NCBI RefSeq assembly: GCF_004402705.1
Contig: NZ_SOFM01000035.1
Location: forward strand, 1 to 64,000
Direction: 5' to 3'
From: Cryobacterium mannosilyticum
GTDB lineage: Bacteria; Actinomycetota; Actinomycetes; Actinomycetales; Microbacteriaceae
DNA: 64,000 bases
The position numbers and the translations under genes are program-made. The notes under the pieces were generated by a model. That model was not told the DNA's origin. It saw only the letters and a list, made by a program, of their open reading frames with translations, and did not search any database. This document shows positions 8,911 through 17,715 of the stretch, one piece after another. Numbering within the stretch: the first letter of the stretch is position 1; each line of letters begins with the position of its first letter.

Positions 8911-10731
8911 TTATTCCTCTCCCCAGGTCGGTGCATGGTCTTTGGCGTATTGCACGTAACTGTTGCTGACGCCCTGCGGCACCATCGGCCAGACCATCGC
9001 GTCGCGGCTGACGATGAAGTCGATCACGACCGGCCGGTCGTTCGTCGCGAGGGCGAGCTTGATCGCGTCGTCGACCTGGTCGGCGCTGGTGACGCGGATG
9101 CCCAGGGCACCGTACGCCTCGGCCAGCTTCACGAAGTCGGGCACCATCGCCGAGCCGTGGCCCGTGTTCAGGTCGGTGAAGGAGTGGCGTCCGTCGTAGA
9201 ACAGGGTCTGCCACTGGCGCACCATGCCGAGCGACGAGTTGTTGATGATCGCCACCTTGATCGGGATGTTGTTGATCGTGCAGGTGGCCAGTTCCTGGTT
9301 GGTCATCTGGAAGCATCCGTCGCCGTCGATCGACCAGACGACCCGGTCGGGTTCGGCGACCTTGGCGCCCATCGCGGCGGGCACGGAGTACCCCATGGTT
9401 CCCGCGCCGCCCGAGTTGAGCCAGGAGTTGGGCCGTTCGTACTTGATGTACTGGGCCGCCCACATCTGGTGCTGGCCGACGCCGGCGGCGTAGACGCCCT
9501 CGGGGCCGGTGAGCTCGCCGATCCGCTTGATCACGTACTGCGGGGCGAGCAGGCCGTCGGTCGGCTCGGAGTAGCCGAGCGGGAACTCCTCGCGCAGGCC
9601 GTTGAGGTAGGTCCACCAGACGCTGATGTCGGGGGTCGTCGTCTTGACGGAGGTCGCGTAGGCGACGGTGAGGTCGGCGATCACGTCCTTGGCGTCGCCG
9701 ACGATCGGCACGTCAGCGGTGCGGATCTTGGAGATCTCGGCCGGGTCGACGTCGACGTGCACGATGGTGGCGTGCGGCGCGAACTCGGACACCTTGCCGG
9801 TCACCCGGTCGTCGAAGCGGGCGCCGAGGGCGATGATCAGGTCGGCCTCCTGCAGGGCGAGCACCGCGGAGACCGTGCCGTGCATCCCCGGCATGCCCAG
9901 GTGCTGCTCGTGCGAGTCGGGGAAGGCGCCGCGGGCCATCAGCGTGGTGACGACGGGCGTGCCGGTGAGCTCGGCGAAGGCGAGGAGTTCCTCGGACGCG
10001 CGGGCGCGGATGACGCCGCCGCCGACGTAGAGCACCGGCTTGCGGGATTCGGCGAGCAGCTGGGCGGCCGCCTGCACCTGCTTGCCGTGGGCCTTGGTGA
10101 TCGGCCGGTAGCCGGGCAGGTCCAGCTTGGGCGGCCAGATGAACGGGGCCTTGTTCTGCTGGGCGTCCTTCGTGATGTCCACGAGCACCGGGCCGGGCCG
10201 GCCGGTCGACGCGATCAGGTGCGCGGAGGCGATGGCGGCGGGGATGTCCTCCGGCCGCTTGACGAGGAAGGAATGCTTGGTGATCGGCATGGTGATGCCG
10301 ACGATGTCGGCCTCCTGGAAGGCATCCGTGCCCATCAGGGTGGAGAAGACCTGGCCGGTGATGCAGACGATCGGCACCGAGTCCATGTAGGCGTCCGCGA
10401 TCGCAGTGACGAGGTTGGTGGCGCCGGGGCCGCTGGTGGCGATGGCGACGCCGACGCGGTTGCTCGCCGAGGCGTAGCCCTCGGCGGCGTGGCCGGCTCC
10501 CTGCTCGTGGCGCACCAGGATGTGCCGGATGGCGTCCTGGGTCATCAGCTCGTCGTAGAGCGGGATGACGGCGCCGCCCGGGAGGCCGAAGACGTCGGTG
10601 ACGCCGAGCAGCTCGAGGCTGCGGATGATGGCCCCTGAGCCGGTGAGGATCTCCGGCTCGACGCCGGCGCCGGACAGGCCGGGCGCGGCGGGCGAGGGTG
10701 ATGGCGATGGCACGGGTGAATCCGCGGTCAT
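8911..10731 (-). CDS. ilvB: Acetolactate synthase large (catalytic) subunit
   Basis: 606 residues. A thiamine-diphosphate enzyme condensing two pyruvates, or pyruvate and 2-oxobutyrate, at the entry to branched-chain amino acid synthesis. Visible: GLPGGAVIPLYDEL with the downstream RHEQGAGHAAEGYA (cofactor-activating Glu), a central FAD domain, and the cofactor motif GDGCFQM...INN near the C-terminus. The first about 30 residues are a Pro/Ser tail typical of actinobacterial members. It is 37 bases after ilvD and directly before ilvN. Confidence 0.97.
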   Translation of the reverse strand: MTADSPVPSPSPSPAAPGLSGAGVEPEILTGSGAIIRSLELLGVTDVFGLPGGAVIPLYDELMTQDAIRHILVRHEQGAGHAAEGYASASNRVGVAIATSGPGATNLVTAIADAYMDSVPIVCITGQVFSTLMGTDAFQEADIVGITMPITKHSFLVKRPEDIPAAIASAHLIASTGRPGPVLVDITKDAQQNKAPFIWPPKLDLPGYRPITKAHGKQVQAAAQLLAESRKPVLYVGGGVIRARASEELLAFAELTGTPVVTTLMARGAFPDSHEQHLGMPGMHGTVSAVLALQEADLIIALGARFDDRVTGKVSEFAPHATIVHVDVDPAEISKIRTADVPIVGDAKDVIADLTVAYATSVKTTTPDISVWWTYLNGLREEFPLGYSEPTDGLLAPQYVIKRIGELTGPEGVYAAGVGQHQMWAAQYIKYERPNSWLNSGGAGTMGYSVPAAMGAKVAEPDRVVWSIDGDGCFQMTNQELATCTINNIPIKVAIINNSSLGMVRQWQTLFYDGRHSFTDLNTGHGSAMVPDFVKLAEAYGALGIRVTSADQVDDAIKLALATNDRPVVIDFIVSRDAMVWPMVPQGVSNSYVQYAKDHAPTWGEE

Positions 10732-10768
10732 GAGATCAAGTCCCTAGTTCGTTGACGAATGGTGAGCG

Positions 10769-12463
10769 CTAGCCGGTCACGGCGCCGACGGCCGCTGACT
10801 GGACGAGCTTCGAGTACTTCGCGAGTACTCCCCGGGTATAGCGCGGTGGGAGTGGAGCCCAGCCGATGCGCCGTGCAGCCAGCTCTTCAGGGTCGACCAG
10901 TAGGTCGAGCGTGCGAGCTGCGATATCGACCCGTATGAGATCACCATCGCGCACGAAGGCGATGGGACCTGCGTCCACCGCTTCGGGTGCTATGTGGCCG
11001 ATACACAGTCCGGTTGTGCCGCCTGAGAATCTGCCGTCCGTTAACAGTAGTACATCGGCGCCGAGCCCTGCGCCCTTGATGGCCGCGGTGATCGAGAGCA
11101 TCTCACGCATGCCGGGGCCGCCCTTCGGACCCTCGTAACGGATGATGACGACGTCGCCCTTCGCGATCCCGCCGACGGTGAGCGCGTCCATTGCGGCCCG
11201 TTCCCGTTCGAACACGCGGGCCGGGCCGACGAAGACGTCACTGTCGAAGCCGGCGGTCTTCACGACGGCCCCCTCCGGCGCCATCGAGCCCTTGAGGATG
11301 GTGATGCCGCCGCTGGCGTGGATCGGGTTGTCGAGCGTGCGGAGCACCTCGCCGTCGAGGTCGGGCGGGTCAATCTCGGCGAGGTTCTCGGCGACCGTCT
11401 TGCCGGTCACGGTGAGCGCGTCGCCGTGGATCAGGCCGGCTTCGAGGAGCGCCCGCATCACCACGGGCACGCCGCCCTGACGGTCGACGTCGTTCATGAC
11501 GTATTTGCCGAACGGCTTGAGGTCGCCGATGTGCGGCACGGTGTCGCCGATCCGGTTGAAGTCGTCCAGGCTGAGCTCGACCTCGGCCTCGTTCGCGATG
11601 GCGAGCAGGTGCAGCACGACGTTGGTCGACCCGCCGAAGGCCATCGCCACGGCGATCGCGTTCTCGAACGCCTTGCGGGTGAGGATGTCCCTGGCCGTGA
11701 TGCCCAGGCGCAGCAGGTTGACCACGGCCTCTCCGGAGCGGTGCGCGTAGTAGTCGCGGCGGCGGTCGGCCGAGGCCGGCGAGGCCGAGCCGGGCAGGCT
11801 CATGCCGAGGGCCTCCGCGACGCTGGCCATGGTGTTGGCGGTGTACATGCCGCCGCAGGCACCCTCGCCGGGGGCGAACGCGCACTCGATCCGCTTGGCG
11901 TCGGCCTCGGTCATCCGGCCGGCCTTCACCGCGCCGACGGCCTCGAACGAGTCGATGATGGTGATGTCCTTCTCGGTGCCGTCCGAGAGCTTGACCCAGC
12001 CCGGTGCGATCGAACCGGCATAGAGGAACACGCTGGCGAGGTCGAGGCGGGCGGCGGCCATCAGCATCCCGGGCAGGGACTTGTCGCAGCCGGCGAGGAG
12101 GACGGAACCGTCGAGTCGCTCAGCCTGCATGACGACCTCGACGGAGTCGGCGATGACCTCGCGGGAGACGAGGGAGAAGTGCATGCCCTCATGGCCCATC
12201 GAGATGCCGTCGGAGACGGAGATGGTGCCGAACTGCAGCGGGTAGCCGCCTCCGGAGTGCACGCCTTCCTTGGCGGCCTGGGCGAGGCGGTCAAGGGACA
12301 GGTTGCAGGGGGTGATCTCGTTCCAGGAACTGGCGATCCCGATCTGGGGTTTCTCCCAGTCGGCATCTCCCATTCCGACGGCGCGAAGCATGCCCCGCGA
12401 GGTGGTGGCTTCGATTCCGTCGGTGACGTCGCGGCTGCGCGGTTTCAGATCATACTCAGGCAT
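10769..12463 (-). CDS. ilvD: Dihydroxy-acid dehydratase
   Basis: 564 residues. Iron-sulfur dehydratase giving 2-oxoisovalerate or 2-oxo-3-methylvalerate. Cluster-ligand cysteines are visible in LLAGCDKSLPG and in GEGACGGMYTANTM; ITPCNLSL provides the third. The C-terminal signature is LTDGRFSGGTTG. First gene of the ilv cluster; its ATG is preceded by TAGACT six bases upstream and no ribosome binding site, so the operon mRNA is probably leaderless. No leader peptide or attenuator fits in the 45 bases upstream. Confidence 0.97.
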   Translation of the reverse strand: MPEYDLKPRSRDVTDGIEATTSRGMLRAVGMGDADWEKPQIGIASSWNEITPCNLSLDRLAQAAKEGVHSGGGYPLQFGTISVSDGISMGHEGMHFSLVSREVIADSVEVVMQAERLDGSVLLAGCDKSLPGMLMAAARLDLASVFLYAGSIAPGWVKLSDGTEKDITIIDSFEAVGAVKAGRMTEADAKRIECAFAPGEGACGGMYTANTMASVAEALGMSLPGSASPASADRRRDYYAHRSGEAVVNLLRLGITARDILTRKAFENAIAVAMAFGGSTNVVLHLLAIANEAEVELSLDDFNRIGDTVPHIGDLKPFGKYVMNDVDRQGGVPVVMRALLEAGLIHGDALTVTGKTVAENLAEIDPPDLDGEVLRTLDNPIHASGGITILKGSMAPEGAVVKTAGFDSDVFVGPARVFERERAAMDALTVGGIAKGDVVIIRYEGPKGGPGMREMLSITAAIKGAGLGADVLLLTDGRFSGGTTGLCIGHIAPEAVDAGPIAFVRDGDLIRVDIAARTLDLLVDPEELAARRIGWAPLPPRYTRGVLAKYSKLVQSAAVGAVTG

Positions 12464-12469
12464 GCACTG

Positions 12470-12475
12470 AGTCTA
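12470..12475 (-). promoter_or_regulatory. Candidate -10 element (TAGACT) for the ilv operon
   Basis: Minus-strand TAGACT ends six bases before the ilvD ATG at 12463. This is the same geometry seen at several other genes here and predicts a leaderless transcript for ilvD-B-N-C. Confidence 0.45.
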
Positions 12476-12508
12476 GAACGTCGCCGGGCCCCGAACGTCG
12501 GCCGGCCC

Positions 12509-14701
12509 TCAGGCTCCCGGCTGGGGCGGAGTCTCCGCGGCCGCGTCCCGGAAATCGGCGATCATTCCCAGCACGAGGGGCACCTCCTCCGGGCCGTGAA
12601 CCCGGTAGCCGGCGAGGGATGCGCCCGCGCCGATCTTCAGGCCGAGGTCACCCTCCCCCAGCACCGCGAAGGCGTCCTCGTCGGTCAGGTCGTCCCCGGC
12701 GTAGAAGACGTGGTCGGCGCCGGTGTGCCGGCGGAGGCGCTCGAGGGCGTCGCCCTTGGTGCTGGCACGAACGGCGAATTCGAGCACGTTCTTGCCTTCG
12801 CGCACGGTCAGGCCCGGCAGAAGCACGCTGAGCTGCTCGCGGGCCTGCTTCTGCGCCGACTGGGCGGCCTGCGGGGTGGCGAGCCGGGTGTGCAGGGCGA
12901 GGCCGGCGGGTTTCCGTTCGATCCAGGTTCCGGCGACACCGCCGGAGATGCGCTCGAGCACCTGGGCCAGGGTGTCCAGCTGCTCGAGTTCGGCGGAGAC
13001 GAGGTCCAGCTCGATCTCCGGGGTGTCCAGCTGCACCTCGATGCCGTGCGAGCCGGTCAGCAGCACGTCGCTCTGCGGCTGCGACACGTGCTGGAGGCTG
13101 ACCAGTGCCCGGCCGGACACGAAGGCGACGCGCACGCCGTCCTGGTCGAGCAGGCGCTGCACGGCGTCGCGGGTGCCGTCGACGGCTCTGGCGTCCTCCG
13201 GGTTGTCCACGTGCGGGGCCAGGGTCCCGTCGAAGTCCAGGGCGACGAGCAGGGTCCCGGTGCTGGTGACGTCCCGGAGGGCGGCGGCGAGGGGATCGGG
13301 GATGCCGGGGCGCACAGCTGCTCCTTCGGTGAGGGTGCGGAGGAAAGAGGCGGACCAGGCGGCCACGTCGTTGTCGAAGACCTTGCGGCGCAGGGCGCGC
13401 ATCCGTCGCAGGCGTTCCTGCCGCGGCATGGCGATGGCTCGGAGGATTGCCGCCTTCAGCCCGTCGATGTCGTGCGGGTTGATCAGCACGGCCTGCTTGA
13501 GCTCGTCCGCCGCGCCGGCGAACTCGCTGAGCACCAGGACGCCGTCGCGGTCGAACCGCACGGCGACGTATTCCTTGGCGACGAGGTTCATCCCGTCGCG
13601 GAGGGCGGTCACGAGCATCACGTCGGCGGCCAGATAGAGGGCTACCATCTCCTCGCGCGGGTAGCCGTGGTGGTGGTAGCTGATCGCGGTGTGGCTGATC
13701 GTCGAATAGTCGCCGTTGAGGCGGCCGACCGCGAGTTCGATCTCGTCCCTGAGGGCGATGTACGGTCCGACGCGCTCCCGGGACGGGCTCGCGACCTGCA
13801 CCAGGGTGACGTCCTCCACGCTCACGCTGCCGTCCTCGAGGAGTTCGCCGAACGCCTTGATCCGGTGCAGGATGCCCTTGGTGTAGTCGAGCCGGTCGAC
13901 GCCGAGCAGGATCGTCTTCGGATTGCCGAGGTCCTCCCGGATCTGCCGGGCCCGCTCCTGCACCTCGGGCCGCCTGGCCAGTTCCTCGTACGACCGGGCG
14001 TCGATCGAGATGGGGAAGTGCTTGGCGATGACGCGGCGATGCACCCCGTTGTGGCCGGGCACGTCGATGGCGACCCCGCGGGTCGGGTAGCCGTAGAGGC
14101 GGCGGACCGCCCGGGAGAAGTTGCCGGCGTCGGCCGCCCGCTGGAAGCCGATCAGGTCGGCGCCGAGGAGGCCGTCGAGGATCTGCTTGCGCCAGGGCAG
14201 CTGGGCGTAGATTCCGTCCGGCGGGAACGGGATGTGGTTGAAGAAACCGATCACGAGGTCGGGGCGGGCCTCGCGCAGCATCCGCGGCACAAGCTGAAGC
14301 TGGTAGTCGTGCACCCAGACGGTCGCGCCGGGCGACGCCGCGGCCGCGGCCTCCTCGGCGAAACGCCGGTTGACCCGCACGTAGGCCTCCCACCATTCGC
14401 GGTGGAAGCTCGGCGGGGCGATCACGTCGTGATAGAGCGGCCAGATCGTGTCGTTGGAGAAACCCTCGTAGTAGTCCTCCAGGTCCGCCGCGCTCAGCCG
14501 CACCGGAGCGATGGAGATTCCGTCGTTGACGAAGGGGCCGAAGGTGCGGTCGGCGACTCCCGGCCAGCCCACCCAGACCCCGTCCGAGGAACGCATCAGC
14601 GGCTCGAGCGCGGTGACCAGACCGCCGGGCGAAGTGCGCCAGCTTTCCGTCCCGTCGTCGGCAACCTCGAAATCGACCGGCAAGCGGTTCGACACCACCA
14701 C
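12509..14701 (-). CDS. Fused trehalose-6-phosphate synthase / trehalose-6-phosphate phosphatase
   Basis: 730 residues. The N-terminal part (about 1-465) is a GT20 synthase (OtsA) joining UDP- or other NDP-glucose to glucose-6-phosphate. Markers are VVSNRLPV, VWVHDYQLQLVPRML, GFFNHIPFPP, GVDRLDYTKGI and the NLVAKEYVA nucleotide-sugar region. The C-terminal part (about 480-715) is a HAD phosphatase (OtsB) with the nucleophile motif DFDGTLAPH near residue 487 and the GDDLTDEDAF acid pair. The only possible starts are three consecutive GTG codons (14701, 14698, 14695) that code for the first beta strand; an in-frame stop lies at 14792-14794 and no Shine-Dalgarno is evident. The fusion suggests channelling of trehalose-6-phosphate to trehalose, an osmo- and cold-protectant. 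Confidence 0.92.
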   Translation of the reverse strand: MVVSNRLPVDFEVADDGTESWRTSPGGLVTALEPLMRSSDGVWVGWPGVADRTFGPFVNDGISIAPVRLSAADLEDYYEGFSNDTIWPLYHDVIAPPSFHREWWEAYVRVNRRFAEEAAAAASPGATVWVHDYQLQLVPRMLREARPDLVIGFFNHIPFPPDGIYAQLPWRKQILDGLLGADLIGFQRAADAGNFSRAVRRLYGYPTRGVAIDVPGHNGVHRRVIAKHFPISIDARSYEELARRPEVQERARQIREDLGNPKTILLGVDRLDYTKGILHRIKAFGELLEDGSVSVEDVTLVQVASPSRERVGPYIALRDEIELAVGRLNGDYSTISHTAISYHHHGYPREEMVALYLAADVMLVTALRDGMNLVAKEYVAVRFDRDGVLVLSEFAGAADELKQAVLINPHDIDGLKAAILRAIAMPRQERLRRMRALRRKVFDNDVAAWSASFLRTLTEGAAVRPGIPDPLAAALRDVTSTGTLLVALDFDGTLAPHVDNPEDARAVDGTRDAVQRLLDQDGVRVAFVSGRALVSLQHVSQPQSDVLLTGSHGIEVQLDTPEIELDLVSAELEQLDTLAQVLERISGGVAGTWIERKPAGLALHTRLATPQAAQSAQKQAREQLSVLLPGLTVREGKNVLEFAVRASTKGDALERLRRHTGADHVFYAGDDLTDEDAFAVLGEGDLGLKIGAGASLAGYRVHGPEEVPLVLGMIADFRDAAAETPPQPGA

Positions 14702-14877
14702 GAGCGAGTAGGTCTGTGCCGAACCGGCGGACTGGGGGGACTCGGCTGCTGGCGAGATGGTCTCTTCCGTTCCGGCGAGCGCCTCGCGCGATCACCTTGC
14801 TGGTTCTGCAAGGCTATCAGCCGGTCCACAAGCCCGGCCGGAACAATGGGCGTCGCACCCCCAACGGTTAAGGAACG

Positions 14878-15753
14878 ATGACTATGCTGACGCCAATGAT
14901 CCGCATCGGCATGAGCACGACGTGCGCCTATCCTCTCCCCACCGAGCAGTCGTTCCGGCTCGCCAAGCTGGCCGGCTACGACGGGATCGAGATCATGGTG
15001 ACCCGTGACGAGGTCACCCAGGACGCCGCGGCGCTGCGCGCGCTGTCCGAGAAGTACCACCTGCCGATCCTGTCGATCCACGCGCCCGTCCTGTTGCTGA
15101 CGCACTTCGTCTGGGGCCGTGACCCTCGGGTGAAGCTCGAGCGTTCGGCCGAGCTGGCCAGGGCTGTGGGAGCATCCACCGTCGTGGTGCACCCGCCGTT
15201 CCGCTGGCAGGCCGAATACGCGGTGGACTTCCTCGCGATCGTGCGTGAGATCAGCGCCCAGACCGGGATCGAGATCGCGGTCGAGAACATGTTCCCCTGG
15301 AAGTTCGGCGGCCGCAGCGTGAAGGCGTACTCCCCCGGCTGGGACCCGACCGTGATGGACTGCGATGCGGCCACCCTGGACTTCTCGCATTGCGCGCTGA
15401 GCGGGCACGACAGCCTGGCCATGGCCACCTCGCTCGGCGACCGGCTCCGGCATGTTCACCTCTGCGACGGCTCAGGCTCTCTGGACGAAGGCAAGGTCTT
15501 CGACGAGCACCTGCTGCCCGGCCGGGGCAGCGAACCCGTCGCCGAGGTCCTCGGCATGCTCGCGAAGGCGCGCTGGGACGGCCAGGTCGTCGCCGAGGTG
15601 AACACCCGCAAGTGCAAGACCGAGGAGGAGCGGCTGGCCCTGCTCGTGGAGACCCTCGCCTTCGCCCGGCTGCACACGCTGCAGGCCCGCCCCCGGCGCT
15701 TTCCGCGGTCCCGTCGCGCCCTCGAGGCGCTGCTGCCGGGCCGCCACCACTAG
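14878..15753 (+). CDS. Sugar phosphate isomerase/epimerase family protein (TIM barrel)
   Basis: 291 residues with the xylose-isomerase-like TIM barrel. Typical segments are AKLAGYDGIEIMV, ILSIHAPV, TVVVHPPFRWQ, EIAVENMF, LDFSHCALSGHD and HVHLCDGSG, which hold the metal-binding Glu, Asp and His residues of the family. AAGGAA stands three bases before the ATG at 14878; a second ATG at 14896 is also possible. The C-terminal tail is very basic (RPRRFPRSRR). Divergent from the trehalose gene. Substrate unknown; inosose or tagatose epimerase-type activity is only a family possibility. Confidence 0.82.
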   Translation: MTMLTPMIRIGMSTTCAYPLPTEQSFRLAKLAGYDGIEIMVTRDEVTQDAAALRALSEKYHLPILSIHAPVLLLTHFVWGRDPRVKLERSAELARAVGASTVVVHPPFRWQAEYAVDFLAIVREISAQTGIEIAVENMFPWKFGGRSVKAYSPGWDPTVMDCDAATLDFSHCALSGHDSLAMATSLGDRLRHVHLCDGSGSLDEGKVFDEHLLPGRGSEPVAEVLGMLAKARWDGQVVAEVNTRKCKTEEERLALLVETLAFARLHTLQARPRRFPRSRRALEALLPGRHH

Positions 15754-15789
15754 ACCGGCCAGGTCGGACCGGCCAGGTCGTACCGGCCA
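15753..15789. repeat. 14-bp tandem direct repeat (2.6 copies)
   Basis: Two perfect copies of GACCGGCCAGGTCG at 15753-15766 and 15767-15780, then a partial third copy to 15789. It lies between two convergent genes, and its first base is the last base of the stop codon of the plus-strand gene. Each copy is nearly self-complementary (GACC...GGTC), so the array could form alternative hairpins. Confidence 0.7.
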
Positions 15790-15795
15790 ACAGCC

Positions 15796-17715
15796 TTACC
15801 CGCGGGCCAGGGACACTCCGAACGAGCGCGCCCCGCGCCGCCGGGCGACGGTCCAGAGCGAGAAAAGCACAGCGGACAGCGCGAACAGGGCCAGGAAGGC
15901 AGCGGGGGCCGTCGCATTCGCGCCGTCGCCCGCGGTGATGGCCTGCATCCCCTTGACCGCCCAGGTCAACGGCAGGAACGGGCTCACCAGCTGGAACGGT
16001 TTCGCCACCAGTTCGATCGGGTAGAGGCCGCCGACCGCGGTGATCTGCAGCGCGAGCAGGACCAGGGAAGCCACTATCCCGACGCGGCCGAAGGCGGTGA
16101 CGAGGAAGTGGTGCACGGCGACGAAGACGAACGCGAGGAAGACCGCGAAGGCCAGGGTCGACGGCAGCAACAGCCAGGACACCCCGAGCGCATTGTGCAA
16201 CAGGGCCACGACCACGACGGCCTGCGCCGCCGCGACCAGGAAGGCCCGGCCGAGGGTGCGCCCGACCAGGCGGCCGGTCCCGGCGGTGGAGGCCAGGGCC
16301 GTCGCGGAGAGCGGCCTCAGCACCAGGAAGATCGCCAGCGCACCGATCCACAGGCCGACCGGCACGAAGACCATGCCTATGATCGGCCCGATCGAATCCA
16401 CCGGGTTGTCACGGGTGCTGACGATGGCGACCGGTTCGGACACGACGGCGGCGGTCTGCTGAGGGTCGGTCTCGCTCAGCCTGGAGGCACTGGCCGCGCC
16501 GTCCTTGAGTCCTGCCGCGAGTTCGCCGGCTCCGGATTCGAGCTGGTGGGCGCCGGATGCCGCGGCCGCGGTTCCCCCGGAGAGCCCCGCGACACCATCG
16601 GAGAGCCCCGAGATCCCGGTGGCGAGGTCGCTCGCCCCCGTGCGCAGCGGTGCCGATCCGGCGGCAAGGCGGGATGCGCCCGCGGCGCTCTGGGTGATGC
16701 CGTCCTGCACCCCGCTGAGCGCGGTCGTGGTCTGGCCGCTGAGCGCGTTCCCCTGCCCGGCCAGGGTGTCCAGAACGTCCTGGTAGCCGGCCAGGGACTG
16801 GGCGTAGGGCGCATTCGTGGGGTTGGCGAGCAGGGCTGCGGTCAGCGAGCCGAAGCCGGCCGCGGCGCTGCCGACTCCCCCGGTGTACTGCGCCCAGCCG
16901 TCGCTGAGCCGGCTGAGCCCGGCCGCGCCGGAGCCGAGGCCGGCCAGGCCGGAGCTCAAGGCGTCGACCCCGCCCGTGTATCCCGCGACACCGGAGGAAA
17001 GAGCGGCGGCGCCCGATGCCGCGGAGGCCGCCCCGGATGCCGCGGAGGCCGCCCCGGAGGCCAGGCTGTCGAGGCCGGTGGCGACGCCGATCACCCCGGA
17101 GGAAACCTGGGCGGCGCCGTCGGACGCCTGGGTGAGGGATTCGCCCAACCCGGACAGGTTCGAGTAGAGGGCACTGAGGTACTGCGCCGTGATCTCGCGG
17201 CCGAACACCCCCGTCATCGCGGTGCCCACCGACTGCGCGACCGAACCGGCCAGGTAGGAGTGGGCATCGTCGGTACGGATGCCGAGGTCGGCCCGGGTGG
17301 GAGCCTTCCCGCCGAGCGAGGTGACCGAGGCGGAGAAGTCGGCCGGGATGGTGAGCACGGCGTAGGCCTGCCCCGCGGCGAGCGCGGCGGCGGCATCCGT
17401 CGAGTTGGAGATCGCCCAGGCGAAGCCGGTGGACGGCGAGCCGGCCTTCGCCGGTCTGGTCAGTTCGGTGACGAGCTGGCGCCCGGCGAGCACCTTCTGT
17501 TGCGAGCCGTCGGGCAGGGTGGTCGTGACGAACGTGTCGTTGTTGACGACGAGCGCCGGCAGGGTGTCGACCCGCTGGTCGGCGCTTGCGAGCGCGCCGG
17601 CGAAGAGGCCGGCGACGGCGAGGGGCACCACGATCAGGCCGGCCAGCAGCGCGGTGAGGGCCCACCGTCGCTGCCCTGGCGTGCGGCTGAACAGTCGATC
17701 AAGCCTCGTGCTCAT
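15796..17715 (-). CDS. YhgE/Pip domain membrane protein (ABC-2-like exporter subunit)
   Basis: 639 residues. One N-terminal transmembrane segment (about 19-41), a large extracytoplasmic part, then about five transmembrane segments at the C-terminus (from residue about 440). The middle (about 200-430) is made of Ala/Ser/Gly-rich heptads with LASG and LSSG repeats, the X-heptad pattern of the YhgE/Pip family (related to phage-infection protein and to type VII accessory proteins). A 21-bp tandem DNA repeat at 17015-17056 underlies part of it. It overlaps the MMPL gene by four bases (ATGA), so both proteins probably work in one envelope export or cell-wall process. Substrate unknown. Confidence 0.85.
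   Translation of the reverse strand: MSTRLDRLFSRTPGQRRWALTALLAGLIVVPLAVAGLFAGALASADQRVDTLPALVVNNDTFVTTTLPDGSQQKVLAGRQLVTELTRPAKAGSPSTGFAWAISNSTDAAAALAAGQAYAVLTIPADFSASVTSLGGKAPTRADLGIRTDDAHSYLAGSVAQSVGTAMTGVFGREITAQYLSALYSNLSGLGESLTQASDGAAQVSSGVIGVATGLDSLASGAASAASGAASAASGAAALSSGVAGYTGGVDALSSGLAGLGSGAAGLSRLSDGWAQYTGGVGSAAAGFGSLTAALLANPTNAPYAQSLAGYQDVLDTLAGQGNALSGQTTTALSGVQDGITQSAAGASRLAAGSAPLRTGASDLATGISGLSDGVAGLSGGTAAAASGAHQLESGAGELAAGLKDGAASASRLSETDPQQTAAVVSEPVAIVSTRDNPVDSIGPIIGMVFVPVGLWIGALAIFLVLRPLSATALASTAGTGRLVGRTLGRAFLVAAAQAVVVVALLHNALGVSWLLLPSTLAFAVFLAFVFVAVHHFLVTAFGRVGIVASLVLLALQITAVGGLYPIELVAKPFQLVSPFLPLTWAVKGMQAITAGDGANATAPAAFLALFALSAVLFSLWTVARRRGARSFGVSLARG

Noticed and set aside
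11318..14881. 1187-codon open frame on the plus strand
   Set aside because: It is exactly antisense to ilvD and the trehalose gene and has the Val/Gly/Asp-rich, repeat-poor look of a shadow frame in high-GC DNA; the minus-strand genes are clear family members.
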